Source of the DNA: Nageia nagi
Taxonomy: Eukaryota; Pinophyta
DNA length: 64,000 nucleotides
Assembly (NCBI GenBank): GCA_050084985.1
Contig: JBITNC010000001.1
Coordinates: forward strand, 206,894,001 to 206,958,000
Reading direction: 5' to 3'
Below, piece after piece: positions 47,840 to 59,509 of the stretch. The notes beneath the pieces are model-generated. The model made no database searches. It saw nothing but the letters and a program-made list of their open reading frames with translations, and was not told where the DNA came from. Both the position numbers and the translations under genes were made by a program. Numbering within the stretch: the stretch's first letter is position 1; each line of letters opens with the position of its first letter.

Positions 47840-48600
47840 AAAATATCATTCAACTCACTATTGAGCTTAAACCAAAGGCTAAACCATACAAGAAAAAATA
47901 AAGGCCAATCAACCTAAAAATAGAAGAAGCCATAAAATAAGAATTGATTAAATTGATTAATTCAAGAATTATTTATCCTATTAAGCATTCTTCTTGGGTT
48001 ACAAATCTATTTCTAGTTAGAAATAAAAGTGGGGAAATCATATTATGTGTAGATTTTAAAAATATGAACCAAGTATCTTTCAAGGATAATTATCCTCTTC
48101 CTTTTATGGAATAAATCCTACATACAGTAGCTAGATTTTGTTGCTTTTTAATGATTGATGGCTACTTAGGGTTCAACTAGATATGATAAAGGATGAGGAT
48201 CAATACAAAACTACATTCATAACCAAATAGAAGACATTTGCTTTTCAAATAATGCTCTTTATTCTTTCTAATGTAGGAGCTACTTTTCAAAAAGCCATGG
48301 ACCATGCATTTAGTGATATGATAAATAATATTATCTTGGTCTATCTAGATGATATAATAATATTTTTTAAGAGTAGAGAAGATCATTTACAACATCTTAG
48401 AGAAGTATTTGAAAAATGTGTGGAGTTTTGGATCTCAATCAATCCAAAAAATTCTATTTTCATGGTTAACCAAGGAAAATTACTTGGACATATTGTATAA
48501 GAAAAGTGACTAATAATTGATCTAGACAAAGTGAAAGCTATTGAAGCACACCACTCCCTTATAACAATAAGGCCTTGCAATATTTTCTTGGTCAAATCAA
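47840..48600 (+). pseudogene. Gypsy3 reverse transcriptase
   Basis: 'ELIKLINSRIIYPIKHSSWV', 'LCVDFKNMNQVSFKDNYPLP' and 'MIDGYLGFN' come first. A frame change follows, then 'ATFQKAMDHAFSDMINNIIL' and 'VYLDDIIIFFKSREDHL', with the YLDD active site, in the open piece 48252-48500. The thumb and connection follow with more stops. The minus-strand frame at 48383-48595 is a shadow. Confidence 0.92.
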
Positions 48601-48759
48601 TTTTGTTAGAAAATTCATCAATGATTTTTTAGAAATTGAATCTCCAATCATTGTAATGTTGAAAAAAGATGCTATGTTTTATTATTCAAAAGAAGCAAAA
48701 CAAGATTTTGAAGACATAAAAAAGGACATAACATAAGTTCCTATTCTAAAAAATATTGA

Positions 48760-49141
48760 TTTTTCAAAAGACTTCATTATGTATTCATATGGAGCAAAGA
48801 AAAGCATTGCTGCAATTCTAGCATAGAAAGATGATAAGAAAGAAGAATTTTTGATTCTCTTTCATAGCCAAATACTACACCAACATCAGAAAAGGTACCC
48901 ATTTATTAAAAAATAAGTATTTTTCATATCGAAAGGAATTAATAAATTTAATCATTATATGTCCCATAACAAGATCCTTGTATTCACTATTCATTTTGAT
49001 GTGAGAAATTATTTCATACAAGGAGAATTGGGTGAAGGAAAAGTTAGTTGGACTACTAAGATAATGGAATATAATGTAGAAATTAAACCAACTAGGATTA
49101 TTAGAGGTAAGATTTTATGTGAAAACATAGCAAAATCCTAA
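48760..49141 (+). pseudogene. Gypsy3 RNase H (Ty3-type)
   Basis: 'FIMYSYGAKKSIAAILA' then 'KDDKKEEFLILFHSQIL' in one frame, and 'HNKILVFTIHFDVRNYFIQG' and 'WTTKIMEYNVEIKPTR' in another (48959-49141), give the gypsy RNase H and tether pattern. Confirms that the aRNH upstream is an additional domain. Confidence 0.8.
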
Positions 49142-50370
49142 CACATGATTGCTATAATAGAGGATGAACAACATCTTAATGAAGAAAGTGATTGGATAAA
49201 ATAAATTATTTTTTATTTCCAAACTAGTAAATGTCTTAAATCTCTAGATAAGTTCCAAAGAAGGAGATTCAAGCTATAAGCTTTAAATTTTGTGATGATA
49301 AATGAGCATATTTATAAGAAAAATTTTGATAAAACCCTATTAAGATATGTAACTCATGATGAAACACAAAGAATATTGCATGAATTTCATTCAAGATAGC
49401 TTAGGAATATGACAAATGTAGTAGATTTATGGGAAGAGAAGGCAAGCTACTATGGCTCTTAAACCTATGGTGGTTGAAGAACCTTTCCAACAATGGGGTA
49501 TAAACTTCATTGGTGTTATAAATTCTAATTCTTTAGTGGGCTATAATTTTATCTTGATTGCAATAGATTATTTTACAATATGGTTAGAAGCTATGCCATG
49601 CAAAAATGTAGATCAAGAGATAGTAAAGGAAATTATAAAAAGAATAATCACTCATTTTGATATCTCATAAACTATTTTCTTATATAATGATTCTGCATTC
49701 ATTAGAGTCAATTTTTTAGACTTCATTGCTAAGTATGATATCTATTGGTTGTTCTTCTTAAATTATTACCTATAGGACAATGGATTAGTTAAATCAACCA
49801 ATAAAAACTTAACCCAAATCATCAAAAAAATAATTGAAGGGAATCCTAGATAATGGCATACATAGGTGGACTATGCATTATGGGTAGATAGGTTTAGTAT
49901 CAAATTAGGTATAATACATCCTCCTATGCATTAGTATATGGTAAAATACCCATGTTACCAATTCACCTTGAGTTACTAGCATTGAAAATTCTACAAGAAA
50001 TGCAAGATTATGAATTTGAGACATTACAAGCAAGGTTTAATCAACTTATTAAGTAGGAAGAAGATTATAACAAAGCACATGAATCTTTCTAGCATTGATA
50101 ATAGATAGTCAAGAAATGGTTTGACAAGAAGAAATCTTCTCAAGTGAAATTTGGAATAGGAGACATTGTCCTCAAATGGGATGAGAAAAGAGAAAATTCT
50201 AGGAGATATAAAAAATTTGACTCACTATGGAATAGGCCTTATATCATCACTCAAGCCATGTAAAATAATGTATTCAAACTACAAGATATGATTGGATTCT
50301 AAAAACTACCTATCCTAGTTAACAAGATCTATTTGAAATATTACCGAGTGAGAGGATGATTTCATAACAC
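49142..50370 (+). pseudogene. Gypsy3 integrase
   Basis: The open piece 49452-49670 reads 'PFQQWGINFIGVINSNSLVG', where the first catalytic Asp is now Asn. The second motif is 'YNDSAFI'. The third reads 'DNGLVKSTNK' with Val in place of the catalytic Glu. The C-terminal module is clear: 'FGIGDIVLKWDEKRE', 'RPYIITQAM' and 'LPILVNKIYLKYYR'. Many stops. It aligns to the integrase remnant in Gypsy1. Confidence 0.85.
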
Positions 50371-50829
50371 CTATTTAAAATTGTATACTATATATAGTTT
50401 CAAAAAGAATCATTACTTTACTTTATGTTTTTACATCCCTTAAGTCTAAACACATTCTCTAAGAAAGTAGGTAGCTATTAATGCTAAGTATTGAATAGGC
50501 ATGGTCTAAAGTTAGTACTTATGCAGCATCAATCATTAATCAATTGGATATCATTTAAGGAAAAATTTCCTTAGATATCTCAACTATAATCCCTTACCTT
50601 AGTTTAAATTTAACATGCTCCAAATTGACCCATTCTCACTTGTTACTCATCAATCCATACAATTCATGAACCTTGATACTCTAAAGCATTAACTATCATT
50701 AATAGACATCTATCACAAACCTTGGGTGAATAAAACATATCCCTCACCTTTGTATTCAACACTTAGCCATTTTAGTGTACACATTTCTAAAGCAACCAAA
50801 GATTAGAATTCATAGAACAAACTAAGAAA

Positions 50830-52250
50830 GGAAGGAAATATTTGTAGTTTACTTTACAAAAAGGTTTGAGATCCTTAATGCAAACTCAAGGTGTAAAGAA
50901 GATTGCAAACAACATGATGATGACCAAGTCATCAATTGAAGCCAAAATTGAAGGGGTAGATGCTAATTTGATTACTATCCAAAATGAATATTTAGAAAAT
51001 GTTATTAGGGTTAATTGGAATAAGATTGGAGTCATAAATTACATGGATACATGGCAAGATGATCTTAGATAGATCCTATTGCAACACTTGAAGGATGAGG
51101 TTACAAGTAAAGGGAAGTCACTCATTGAATCAAAGTGAGATGTGATGATTGACTAGGGCCTCACCTATTATGTTCCCTATGAATCATTCACCTACCTTGA
51201 GTTGTGGTATGTTTTTGCACTCAATTATAGCCAATAGGGACATGAGATAGTAGTTTTCAAATACCAACAATAAGAAGGAGTATGTAGGTCAAAACTTGAA
51301 CTAATATTAGATTACTCCCTTGATTCTATTATTCAAGCATTTATAGTCCCAATAGATTGGACCTTTCATGTAAATAAGAAAATTAATTTAAGATTTGAAA
51401 GTGATGATTATTATAGAAATGATGATGAAATGCTTAGCTGGATTGATGAAAGGTATATAGGGAGAATTACAATGCACTTGCAGAGCTATGACATTGCCTC
51501 CTTTAAGAAGGCATGAGATAGAATGGTCTTACAAGCATTAGTATACATTCTTGGAAAGAAGACCCAAATTAAAGTAGATGAATCCATGATGAGGATGGCT
51601 TAAAATATTATAGAGGCACACATATACTATGAATTCCCTACTTTTATCTCAAATGAGATAAGAAGATGTCTTTTTAAAATTGAGAAATTAGATTTCAGGC
51701 ATTCTTTGTATCTTTGGTGGCTCCTGATCCATCAAAATCTTGAGAAGTTTATAGAAGCAAGATTGCAAGTGGATCCTACTAACCTAAAAATTAGACCAGC
51801 TCCAATTGATATAAGGTTCCTAGTATTGACTAAGTTACAAGAGTCATACTATGAATTTATGAACAAATTTAATATCTCAATGGTGGAGATACCTATAGGG
51901 GAGCCACCCCACAGACTACACAAGTCAACTATCTAAGAGTTGCAAGGTGGAAACAAAATTTATGATTAGTTTTTTTTTAAGGATTACACTATAATTATAA
52001 GGTATGGATATTTTAAAATCCTTTTTTTCTACCTAAGTATGTAACTACCCAATTGTATTCTATAGATATGGGTAGGAAAATATGTTCTTTAGAAACCAAG
52101 TATGGGTTCGGGGGTAATTTCAAACCCATGGTAAATATAATAGCTACTAATAAAAATTTTACTTTGTTAGAAATATGTTGTAAAGATAGCATAGTCAATG
52201 TCATTGTACAAAATTTTAAATTAGACATGGTAGAATACCCTTAGATATTT
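50830..52250 (+). pseudogene. Gypsy3 ORF3, N-terminal domain
   Basis: Open pieces at 50866-51072, 51706-51936 and 52053-52244 are parts of one protein broken by stops. 'LYLWWLLIHQN' (about 51700) and 'KYGFGGNFKPM...LDMVEYP' (about 52095-52240) align with Gypsy1 ORF3 ('IIWMMIHQN', 'KYGATVKK', 'LKKLS.YLLYDP'). There is no signal peptide and no clear membrane helix. The minus-strand frame at 52013-52228 is a shadow. Confidence 0.6.
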
Positions 52251-52679
52251 TATCCCTTAAGGTAAATAATAATAAATTATACAATCAAGCAAGAAGTGCT
52301 TAGCCTTTTCCCATGAGCATAGACCTTATATGGAGTTATTTTGTAAATCAAAATGAGCAACAAACTAAGGTGTCCTATAAATGGGAGTTTCAAACCCTAA
52401 ATAAGTCCTACTTGGCCCTTGAGGGCATCAAAAAATATAGAAACTAGGAATCCAAACAATAAGATTTTACCCTAAACCTAAAGGTGCTCATCCAATTAAT
52501 AGATGAATTGGTTTGAGGACTCAAAAAAATTTATTATTTTACCAAATTTAGATTTGAACACACCACCAAAATTCATCATGTTGAGAAATAATTATATAGT
52601 GAGTTCACTTATGATAAGTACTAGAAAGCCTAGTATACTCAAGACCCCCTAGTGGAATTAGTCCAATCTCTTCCACTTA

Positions 52680-53340
52680 GTTTTTGAAGAAAATCATTCA
52701 AAGGAGCAAAAAGAGGAGAATATGTAGAACCATCCTATTCAAAATAATTGGTAAAAAAAAACAAGATTAGCCTAAGAAACTTGGTACTTCACAAGAGTCC
52801 TCTCTAAACAAGAGAACAAGAATTCAAACCTTAGCATAATCTCAATATGCTCAAGAGAAGGAAGAGAAGCTAGCTAAGAAGCCTTGGACTACATAATCAT
52901 GGCCACCAAAGACCTCACCCCTAGCTCCAAAACCTATTCAAGAAATTCTAGAGGCTATTATAAGTACAAGAAAAATGTTTGATGCTAAGGAAATGTAGAG
53001 GCCCTATAGTACAAATATCACCACTCATAAAGAGGCTCTAGATGAGATGGGAGTTGAGATTCAATAAGGAAGGGGTAATATTATAGTATATATGGTACCA
53101 TAATAGATAAACCTATAGGTAGAGTAGGTGATGATGATGAAAAATCTAGAAAAAAGAAAGACTTTAAACCAATAGATAAGGTTATTGAAGAGGAGAAGCT
53201 ACTAGAGGAAGCAAAAGAGGAGGTCGAAACTATAGACTCAACTCCTACAAAGGTGATAGAACCCGCTAAGCATACCCCAAGATCTACTTTAGGTGTAGGT
53301 ACACCCCAAAATTCTTTAATTCTTACAACCTCATGAGAGG
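52680..53340 (+). pseudogene. Gypsy3 ORF3, charged linker
   Basis: One frame at about 53128-53336 reads a run of Asp/Glu/Lys, for example 'DEKSRKKKDFKPIDKVIEEE' and 'KLLEEAKEEVETIDSTPTKV', then a Thr/Pro-rich part ending in TGA. Upstream, 'KKPWTT', 'SWPPKTSPLAPKPIQEIL' lies near 52878-52950. It has no ATG of its own, so it is easily missed. The 132-aa minus-strand frame at 53081-53479 overlaps it and is a shadow. Confidence 0.5.
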
Positions 53341-53579
53341 AGATTAAAAGTATTTTTTCTACACAAATAGTAGAGCTCATTGATTGGTAACTTTTTTTAA
53401 TAAACCCCCTACGCTCCCTTAGTAAAAGTCTAGGATTTTGAGCAAAGTTATAGATACAAGAGAAATTAAAATTTCCCATATTCCTTTCAAATAATTATAA
53501 TTGGATACTACTCTCATAGCTATTATAAATATAAATATACAGAGTTTTCCTACTATAGATAAAAAATAATTCCTTGTAA

Positions 53580-54650
53580 ATACTTCCATGGAGGTTGGTA
53601 AAAGTTTCTAGGCTATGGTGACTAAGAAAGATAAATTAAACAAGAAGATATACCAATATAAAAAGGATTTCTCTCTTAAACATAAAATAGTTATAGGGTT
53701 GTAGAAACAAAATAAAGATTTTTTTGCAAATCTTGACAAGAAGAAATCAAAATTTGAGAAGAGTATAGTAGAAAATAAAGCTGAGCTAGATCACAAATAA
53801 ATTGATACAAGATCTTAAATCTCAAGCTATAGTTATGAATGGCCAAAAGTCCAAGCAAGTTGAGATAGAGTTATAAATAGTAATAGTAGCTAACAAAGTA
53901 CTTTTTAATGATAATACAAAGCTTCTACTTCTTATAAAAAGCTTCAAAAATTTCCTAGTGGAATAGATTAAAGAAAATATGGTAAGTTTGTTACACTTAC
54001 ATTTATTGAAAAATTAGATAGAATAAGCCATCCAATAATTCATTAATAAAATTGCTCCTCATAAATTAGCTCTAGATGTACCAAGGTTAGTAATTAAAAG
54101 AATGTAGAGGTGGTTATGCCCTTATAGAAAAGAACATAGCTACTATTATTCCCAAGCCAAGGTAAACATTTTTTTAGGAGAGCTTAGGATATATGTGAAC
54201 TCCATAATTTGGTGTTCAATATGGATATCAATAAACACTAGCTCAAAATAGACTTGGGCTTTATCAATAATTTCTTTCATTATTTAATATAATTAAAAGC
54301 TCCTAAATTATGGGAAGAGGAAGATGTACAAGGTAGTACTGCTACATGGGTAACCAATACCATTCAATTTTTTGAATAATCTTTTTTTAAGAAGCAAATA
54401 TTAGATCTAAAGAAAATAAATGACCTCACTCATGAGATAATTGCAAGATTCTTACATGCTAGGAGGTTGGATAATGTGCTAATAGGGTTCAAAGTAGACA
54501 CTATGAAAATACAAGCCTCCCTTAGTTTATCATAAATTGATTATCAAGACTTGAAGGATTTGAATAAGAAGATTCAATCCTTACTCCTTACAAAGCTAAT
54601 TTCACCACTTGAGACTCTGACAAAACCTTCATCTTGAAAGGTAGCTAGAA
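53580..54650 (+). pseudogene. Gypsy3 ORF3, coiled coil and C-terminal domain
   Basis: A Lys/Glu-rich helical stretch ('KDKLNKKIYQYKKDFSLKHK', 'FANLDKKKSKFEKSIVENKA') near 53615-53790 looks like a coiled coil. The C-terminal part near 54300-54640 reads 'LWEEEDVQGSTATWVTNTIQ', 'LTHEIIARFLHARRLDNVL' and 'YQDLKDLNKKIQSLL'. Same order as Gypsy1 ORF3. Confidence 0.5.
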
Positions 54651-54709
54651 GCAACAAGTAGGGGGTTCTATTCTCCAGCAAGTGGAGATCTTAAGAGCCA
54701 CCAAAAGAT

Positions 54710-56662
54710 TGTATTATTTTGGAATTATACATTAAATACAAGTTAATTTTCTAGTATTCTTTATTATTTCATTCATTTCAATAAATCTTTCCTAATTCTC
54801 ATTTCCTTTTCCCCTTTCCACATGTATTTAGCCTTTTTATCAAAATTGAGTCAAGTCTAAAGAGTTTCAAGGGTTCTCAATGTTCAGGTATTATTTATAT
54901 ATATCTTAGTATTAAATATTTTTGCTTCAAAGGTCTAGCTGCTATTCGATGGGTGTTGTAGTAAGTCCTATAAATAATTCTTGGTCAATTTAGTTGTTCC
55001 TCTAGTAACCATGTATATAAATAGAGTCATAGGTTATGAAAATTTTATCTAAGTCATATCCAAGAACTAATGAACTATCTTTAGCTAATATTGTAATATG
55101 TAAGGGAAGTTAGTGTCCAAGTAAAAGTTTAAGATTTATTATAAATAAATGTTTGAGTATAGTATACATCACTAGTGGGTGATTTCATAAAGCTCACCAA
55201 TTTTCTTAAGGAAGTCTTGATCAAACACTAAAAACTTATGAGAAGTATTGAAAGAAGATATAATAGAACTTGATAATTTTAAGTGATGACTTCATCATTT
55301 TTGTATGAATTAGTGGGTCTTAGGATAACCAATAGTGGGCACTATTTCATTTAGTAAGAGATACTTCATGAAGACACCTAAATAAAGCCTACTAATTTTG
55401 AATGATGACATCACATCTTTTTGCCAAAATCGATGGGTACTAATATAATAAGCAATGGGAAGTACCATATTCAATGATAAGTACCATATTCAATGGGAGA
55501 TATTTCATAAAGGAAACTAAGTAGAATCCACCAATTTTAAATGATGATGTCACACCTTTTAACTAAAATTTATGGGTGTTAAATAAAGTTTGACCATCAC
55601 TAGAGCTTACCAAAGGAAGATAGAACCCCCTAGATAGAAGGAGGAATAATGCTACAAAGGAACACTTAGGTCCACTTGATCATGAGTGTTTGATCTCCAA
55701 GGCTCTTTCAAGGTGTTGATTATGACTCATTTCTACATGATAGTAGTAGTTCCTCTTAGGTCTTTAATGATACACTATTCATTACCCTCACTATTCCATG
55801 CAACTAGGAGTTATAGTGCTCATCATTTATCATTATAGAGAAGTAGGTCATTACCAATATAATATAGTGCCTAATCATACCAATAAACCTATATATAGTA
55901 CATATTCAATCAACTATAGACTTATAATAATGCAATCAATGATAAATGAGGATGATTAAAGCTCAACAAGTATAATGACATAGAAATTTTAAATTTCTAA
56001 ACCTCAATATTGATTGTACTTGTTCACTATGTAATCTAACATAGTTGTAATCATAATTGTATACCTATAAATATTTTCATTTACTATTTTCAATCATGAA
56101 GAGTATTTATGAGTATTAATGTTGGAAAATTACCCAATTAGGGAGAAAAATGTATAAATAGTGGACTATTATAAGTCCAAATGGTCAAACATTCTAGTAA
56201 ATTTGCCCAACCATTAAGATGCTTTTGTATATGATAATGCAAATTGATAATGCTTTTCCCTTTGCAATAAGTGGCTATCTCTTACACTTTATGAATGTTA
56301 TGTATGAGATGCTATCTTAAGTTATGGTTGTGTATTATGATTATGAGACCCCAAAGGTAAGATAGTTTGTTATTCTTAATCTTTATGATGGATTACTAGT
56401 TATGCTACAATGCTTGGGTTATATAGTTTTAGTTTTTTTTTAGTTTAATATGTCCATCTCTTTCCTATTACTCAACCTTTTTATCTCTTTATTATTACTT
56501 TTAACCTTCATAATAGATAGTAACTAACCTATAACCTAGATATTGAATAGAAAATCTAAATGACCACATCCCCACCACCTTTTGTTGTCTTAAGGACCCT
56601 ACTATTATGGTCAGTGGAGAACTCAACCAGACCAAACCCTTGAGGTTACACTATACTGATCA
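54710..56662 (+). repeat. Gypsy3 LTR B (3' LTR)
   Basis: 1953 bases, from 'tgtattattttgg' to 'actgatca'. The interior before it ends 'gccaccaaaagat'. After it come 28 bases (56663-56690) that match the start of the Gypsy3 interior after LTR A. Confidence 0.9.
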
Positions 56663-56690
56663 GTAGTAGAAAAGTCCATTTTTAGAATAT
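56663..56690 (+). other. 28-bp relic of a Gypsy3 interior between two LTRs
   Basis: 'gtagtagaaaagtccatttttag' matches 'atagtagaaaattccattttag' after LTR A (36103-36124), up to the primer-binding site. Then LTR C begins. LTR B therefore also served as a 5' LTR of a second unit whose interior is deleted. Confidence 0.8.
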
Positions 56691-58620
56691 TGTATTTTTT
56701 TATAATTACACTTTGAATAGAGGATAATTTTATGGTATTCTTTTATCTTTCATTCATTTCAATAAATCTTTTCTAATTCCTACTTCCTTTTCCCCTTGCC
56801 ACATGTATTTAGCCTTTTTGTCAAAATTGAATCAATTCTAAAGAGTTTTAAGTGTTGTTAATGTCCAAGTATTATTTATATATGTCTTAGTCTTAAACAT
56901 TTTTACTTCAATGGTATAGCTGCTATCGAGGGGGTGTTGTAGTAAGTCCTAAAAATAAGCCTTTATCAATATATCTATTCCTTCGGTAACTATGTATATA
57001 AAGAGAGTCATAGGTTATGAAAATTTGGTCTAAGTCATGTCCAGGAACCAATGTACTATCTATGGGTAATATTTTAATATGTAAGGGAAGTAAGTGTCCA
57101 AGTAAAAGACCAAGAGTTATTGTAAATAAATGTTCATGTATATTCTAGATCACTAGCAGGTGATATCACAAAGCTTGCTAATTTTCTTAAGTATTGATTG
57201 AACACTAAAAATTTAGTGAAGTATTGCAAGGAGATATAATAGAATAGGTTGCTTTTGAATGATGATGTCATCAATTTTATATAAAATCAATGGATCCTAG
57301 GATAATAAATAGTGGTAACTACTTCATTCAATAGGATATACTTCATCAAGATACTTAAACAAAGCCTACTAATTTTGAATGATGACATCATAACTTTTTT
57401 CCAAAATTAGTGGGTCCTAAGATAATAAGTAGCGAGAAGTACCATATTTAGTAAGAGATATTTTATAAAGGAAACTAAGTAGAACCCACCAATTTTAAAT
57501 GATGATATGACACCTTGTACCTAAAACCTATGAGTGTTAAATAAAGCTTGACCATTACTAGAGCTACCCAAACAAAGATAGAACCTACTAGATAGGAGGA
57601 ATAATGGCTATAAAGGAACACCTAGTTCCACTTTATCATGAGTGTTTGATCCTAGGGGATTTTTTAATTTGTTGTATATGACTCATTTTCACATGATAAT
57701 AGAATTTTCTCCTAGGTATTTAATGATACACTATTCATTATCCTCACTATTGCATGCAACTAGGAGTTATAGTGCTCATCATTTATCATTGTAAAGAAGT
57801 AGGTTAATGCTAATAGAATACAATGTTTGATAATACCAATAAACCTATATATAGTACATATTTAATTAGATATAGAATTAGGAGAATGAAATTAAAGAAA
57901 AATGATGAGGATTATAGCTCAACAAGTATAATGATAGAAATTTGAAATTCCTAGACCTCAACATTGACTATACTTGTTCACTATGTAATCTAACATAGTT
58001 GTAATCATAATTGTATATGTGTAAATAGTTTCATTTACTATTTTCAATCATGAAGAGTAGTTATGAGTATTAATATTGAATAACCACCTAATAAAGGATG
58101 AAAATGTATAAATAGTCGATTATTGAAAGTTCAAATGGTCGAACATTCTAGCAAATTTTTTCAAGTCTATAATATGCTTTTGTATATGATAATGTAAGTT
58201 GATAATGCTTTTCCCTTTGCAACAAGTGGTTGTTTGTTATGCTTTGTGAATGTTATGTATGAGATGGTATCTTAAGTTATGGCTATATATTATTATTGTG
58301 AGAGCCCAAGGGTAAAGATAGTTTACTATTCTTAATCTTGATCATGGATTGCTACTTGTGCTACAATGCCCAGGCTATATATTTTTAATTTTTTTTTAGT
58401 TTAATATGTTCATCTCTTTCCTGTTACTCTTAGCTTTTTTATCTCTTTCCTATTAATTTTAATCTTCATAATAGATGGGAACTAGCCTACAACCTAGAGA
58501 TTGAGCAAAAAACCTACATGAGTGCATCCCCACCATCTTCTTCTCTCTCAAATACCCTACTATTATGGGATGTGGATAACTTGACTTGACCAAACCCTTG
58601 AGGTTACACTATGCCAATCA
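56691..58620 (+). repeat. Gypsy3-family LTR C
   Basis: 1930 bases, from 'tgtattttttt' to 'gccaatca', aligning throughout to LTRs A and B. The following DNA (PMD fragment 3) is unrelated to the Gypsy3 interior. The pentamer after it (ATAAC) does not match the one before LTR A (AAGGT). Confidence 0.9.
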
Positions 58621-58920
58621 ATAACTACATATTTATTTCTTAGAGGAGATGTCATTTATAGACCTTATGCAACCTTAACTTGTGGATAAAATAAATTTTT
58701 TATTAAATTGTATAGAAAAAACCATGTTATGCAATATTTTGAGATGAGAAAAGTGGTTACACCAATTTATAGACTACTTATTTACATAAGGAGACATAGA
58801 GAACATGATATAAGATGATATAAACTTTTTACCAAGTTGAAGGAGGAGTGGGAAGCACCTTAAGATGATGAATTAGGTAGCTACAATGATTAAGAAGATG
58901 ATAATGCAAATGATGGACCA
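58621..58920 (+). pseudogene. PMD protein, fragment 3 (tentative)
   Basis: One frame reads 'LYRKNHVMQYFEMRKVVTPI', which resembles the 'RVMRQFG..Q.IP' segment downstream in plant mobile domain proteins. It continues 'KLKEEWEAP' and an acidic run 'EDDNANDG'. Position and strand fit the remainder of the gene in 24190-24675 and 33796-34129. The match is short, so the assignment rests partly on context. Confidence 0.4.
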
Positions 58921-59509
58921 CTAGTGTACCTATTCCATGCATCCAACAGTATGCACCTTCATGATCAAGAGGTTCAAATTTTAGGGAATGACTCTTGCAT
59001 CCATTATAGCAAACATTTATTGAGAGCTCATCTTAAGTCCAATCATAATCCTCCAAATATTCATTATTATTATACTTTGAGGATTGTACACAAACTGGCT
59101 ACAGGCCTACTATGTATCAAGTTTATATGTTTCATTTATATTTCTTATAATATGGTATAGATTTTTTATTCATTGTATTCATAGACCAATTTATTTATTT
59201 ATGTATTTATTTAGTATTTACATAATTTACAATCTACATTTTGGTGAAGATGACATTCTTATAGACTTAGGTCTTGACCTATGGCATTCATTCTAAAAAT
59301 TCATAAATCCTTACTTGCTATCATTCATTCCTTTACCTGAATCTTTCTAGATAATAGCTAAAAAAATGATAAAACTAGGGTTTTTTTTACCTATATTTAA
59401 AATATGGATCTAAATGTATAAAACCCTAAGGTGCCCAAAGGGATGGTTCATTTAAATTATGTTCAAAGAAGTATTAGGCATAAATCTTGATCTACCTCTA
59501 TAAGAACCT
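58921..59509. other. No gene recognised
   Basis: The frames at 58924-59160 and 59084-59296 have no recognisable domain. The second is rich in aromatic and Ile residues, as random AT-rich DNA often is. Confidence 0.4.

Larger units (their letters stand above)
34130..56662 (+). mobile_element. Gypsy3: Ty3/gypsy retrotransposon, interrupted by Gypsy2
   Basis: The element is bounded by LTR A (34130-36102) and LTR B (54710-56662). The interior order is gag, protease, extra archaeal-like RNase H, RT, RNase H, integrase, ORF3. Gypsy2 (38285-46583) is inserted in the protease. All genes are riddled with stops and indels and the LTRs are visibly more diverged than those of copia and Gypsy1, so this is the older insertion. 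It interrupts the PMD pseudogene. A third LTR copy follows at 56691. Confidence 0.93.

Noticed and set aside
53081-53479. 132-aa Ser/Phe-rich protein on the minus strand
   Set aside because: It is the antisense of the acidic/basic ORF3 linker of Gypsy3; Ser and Phe runs arise from antisense Lys/Glu codons.
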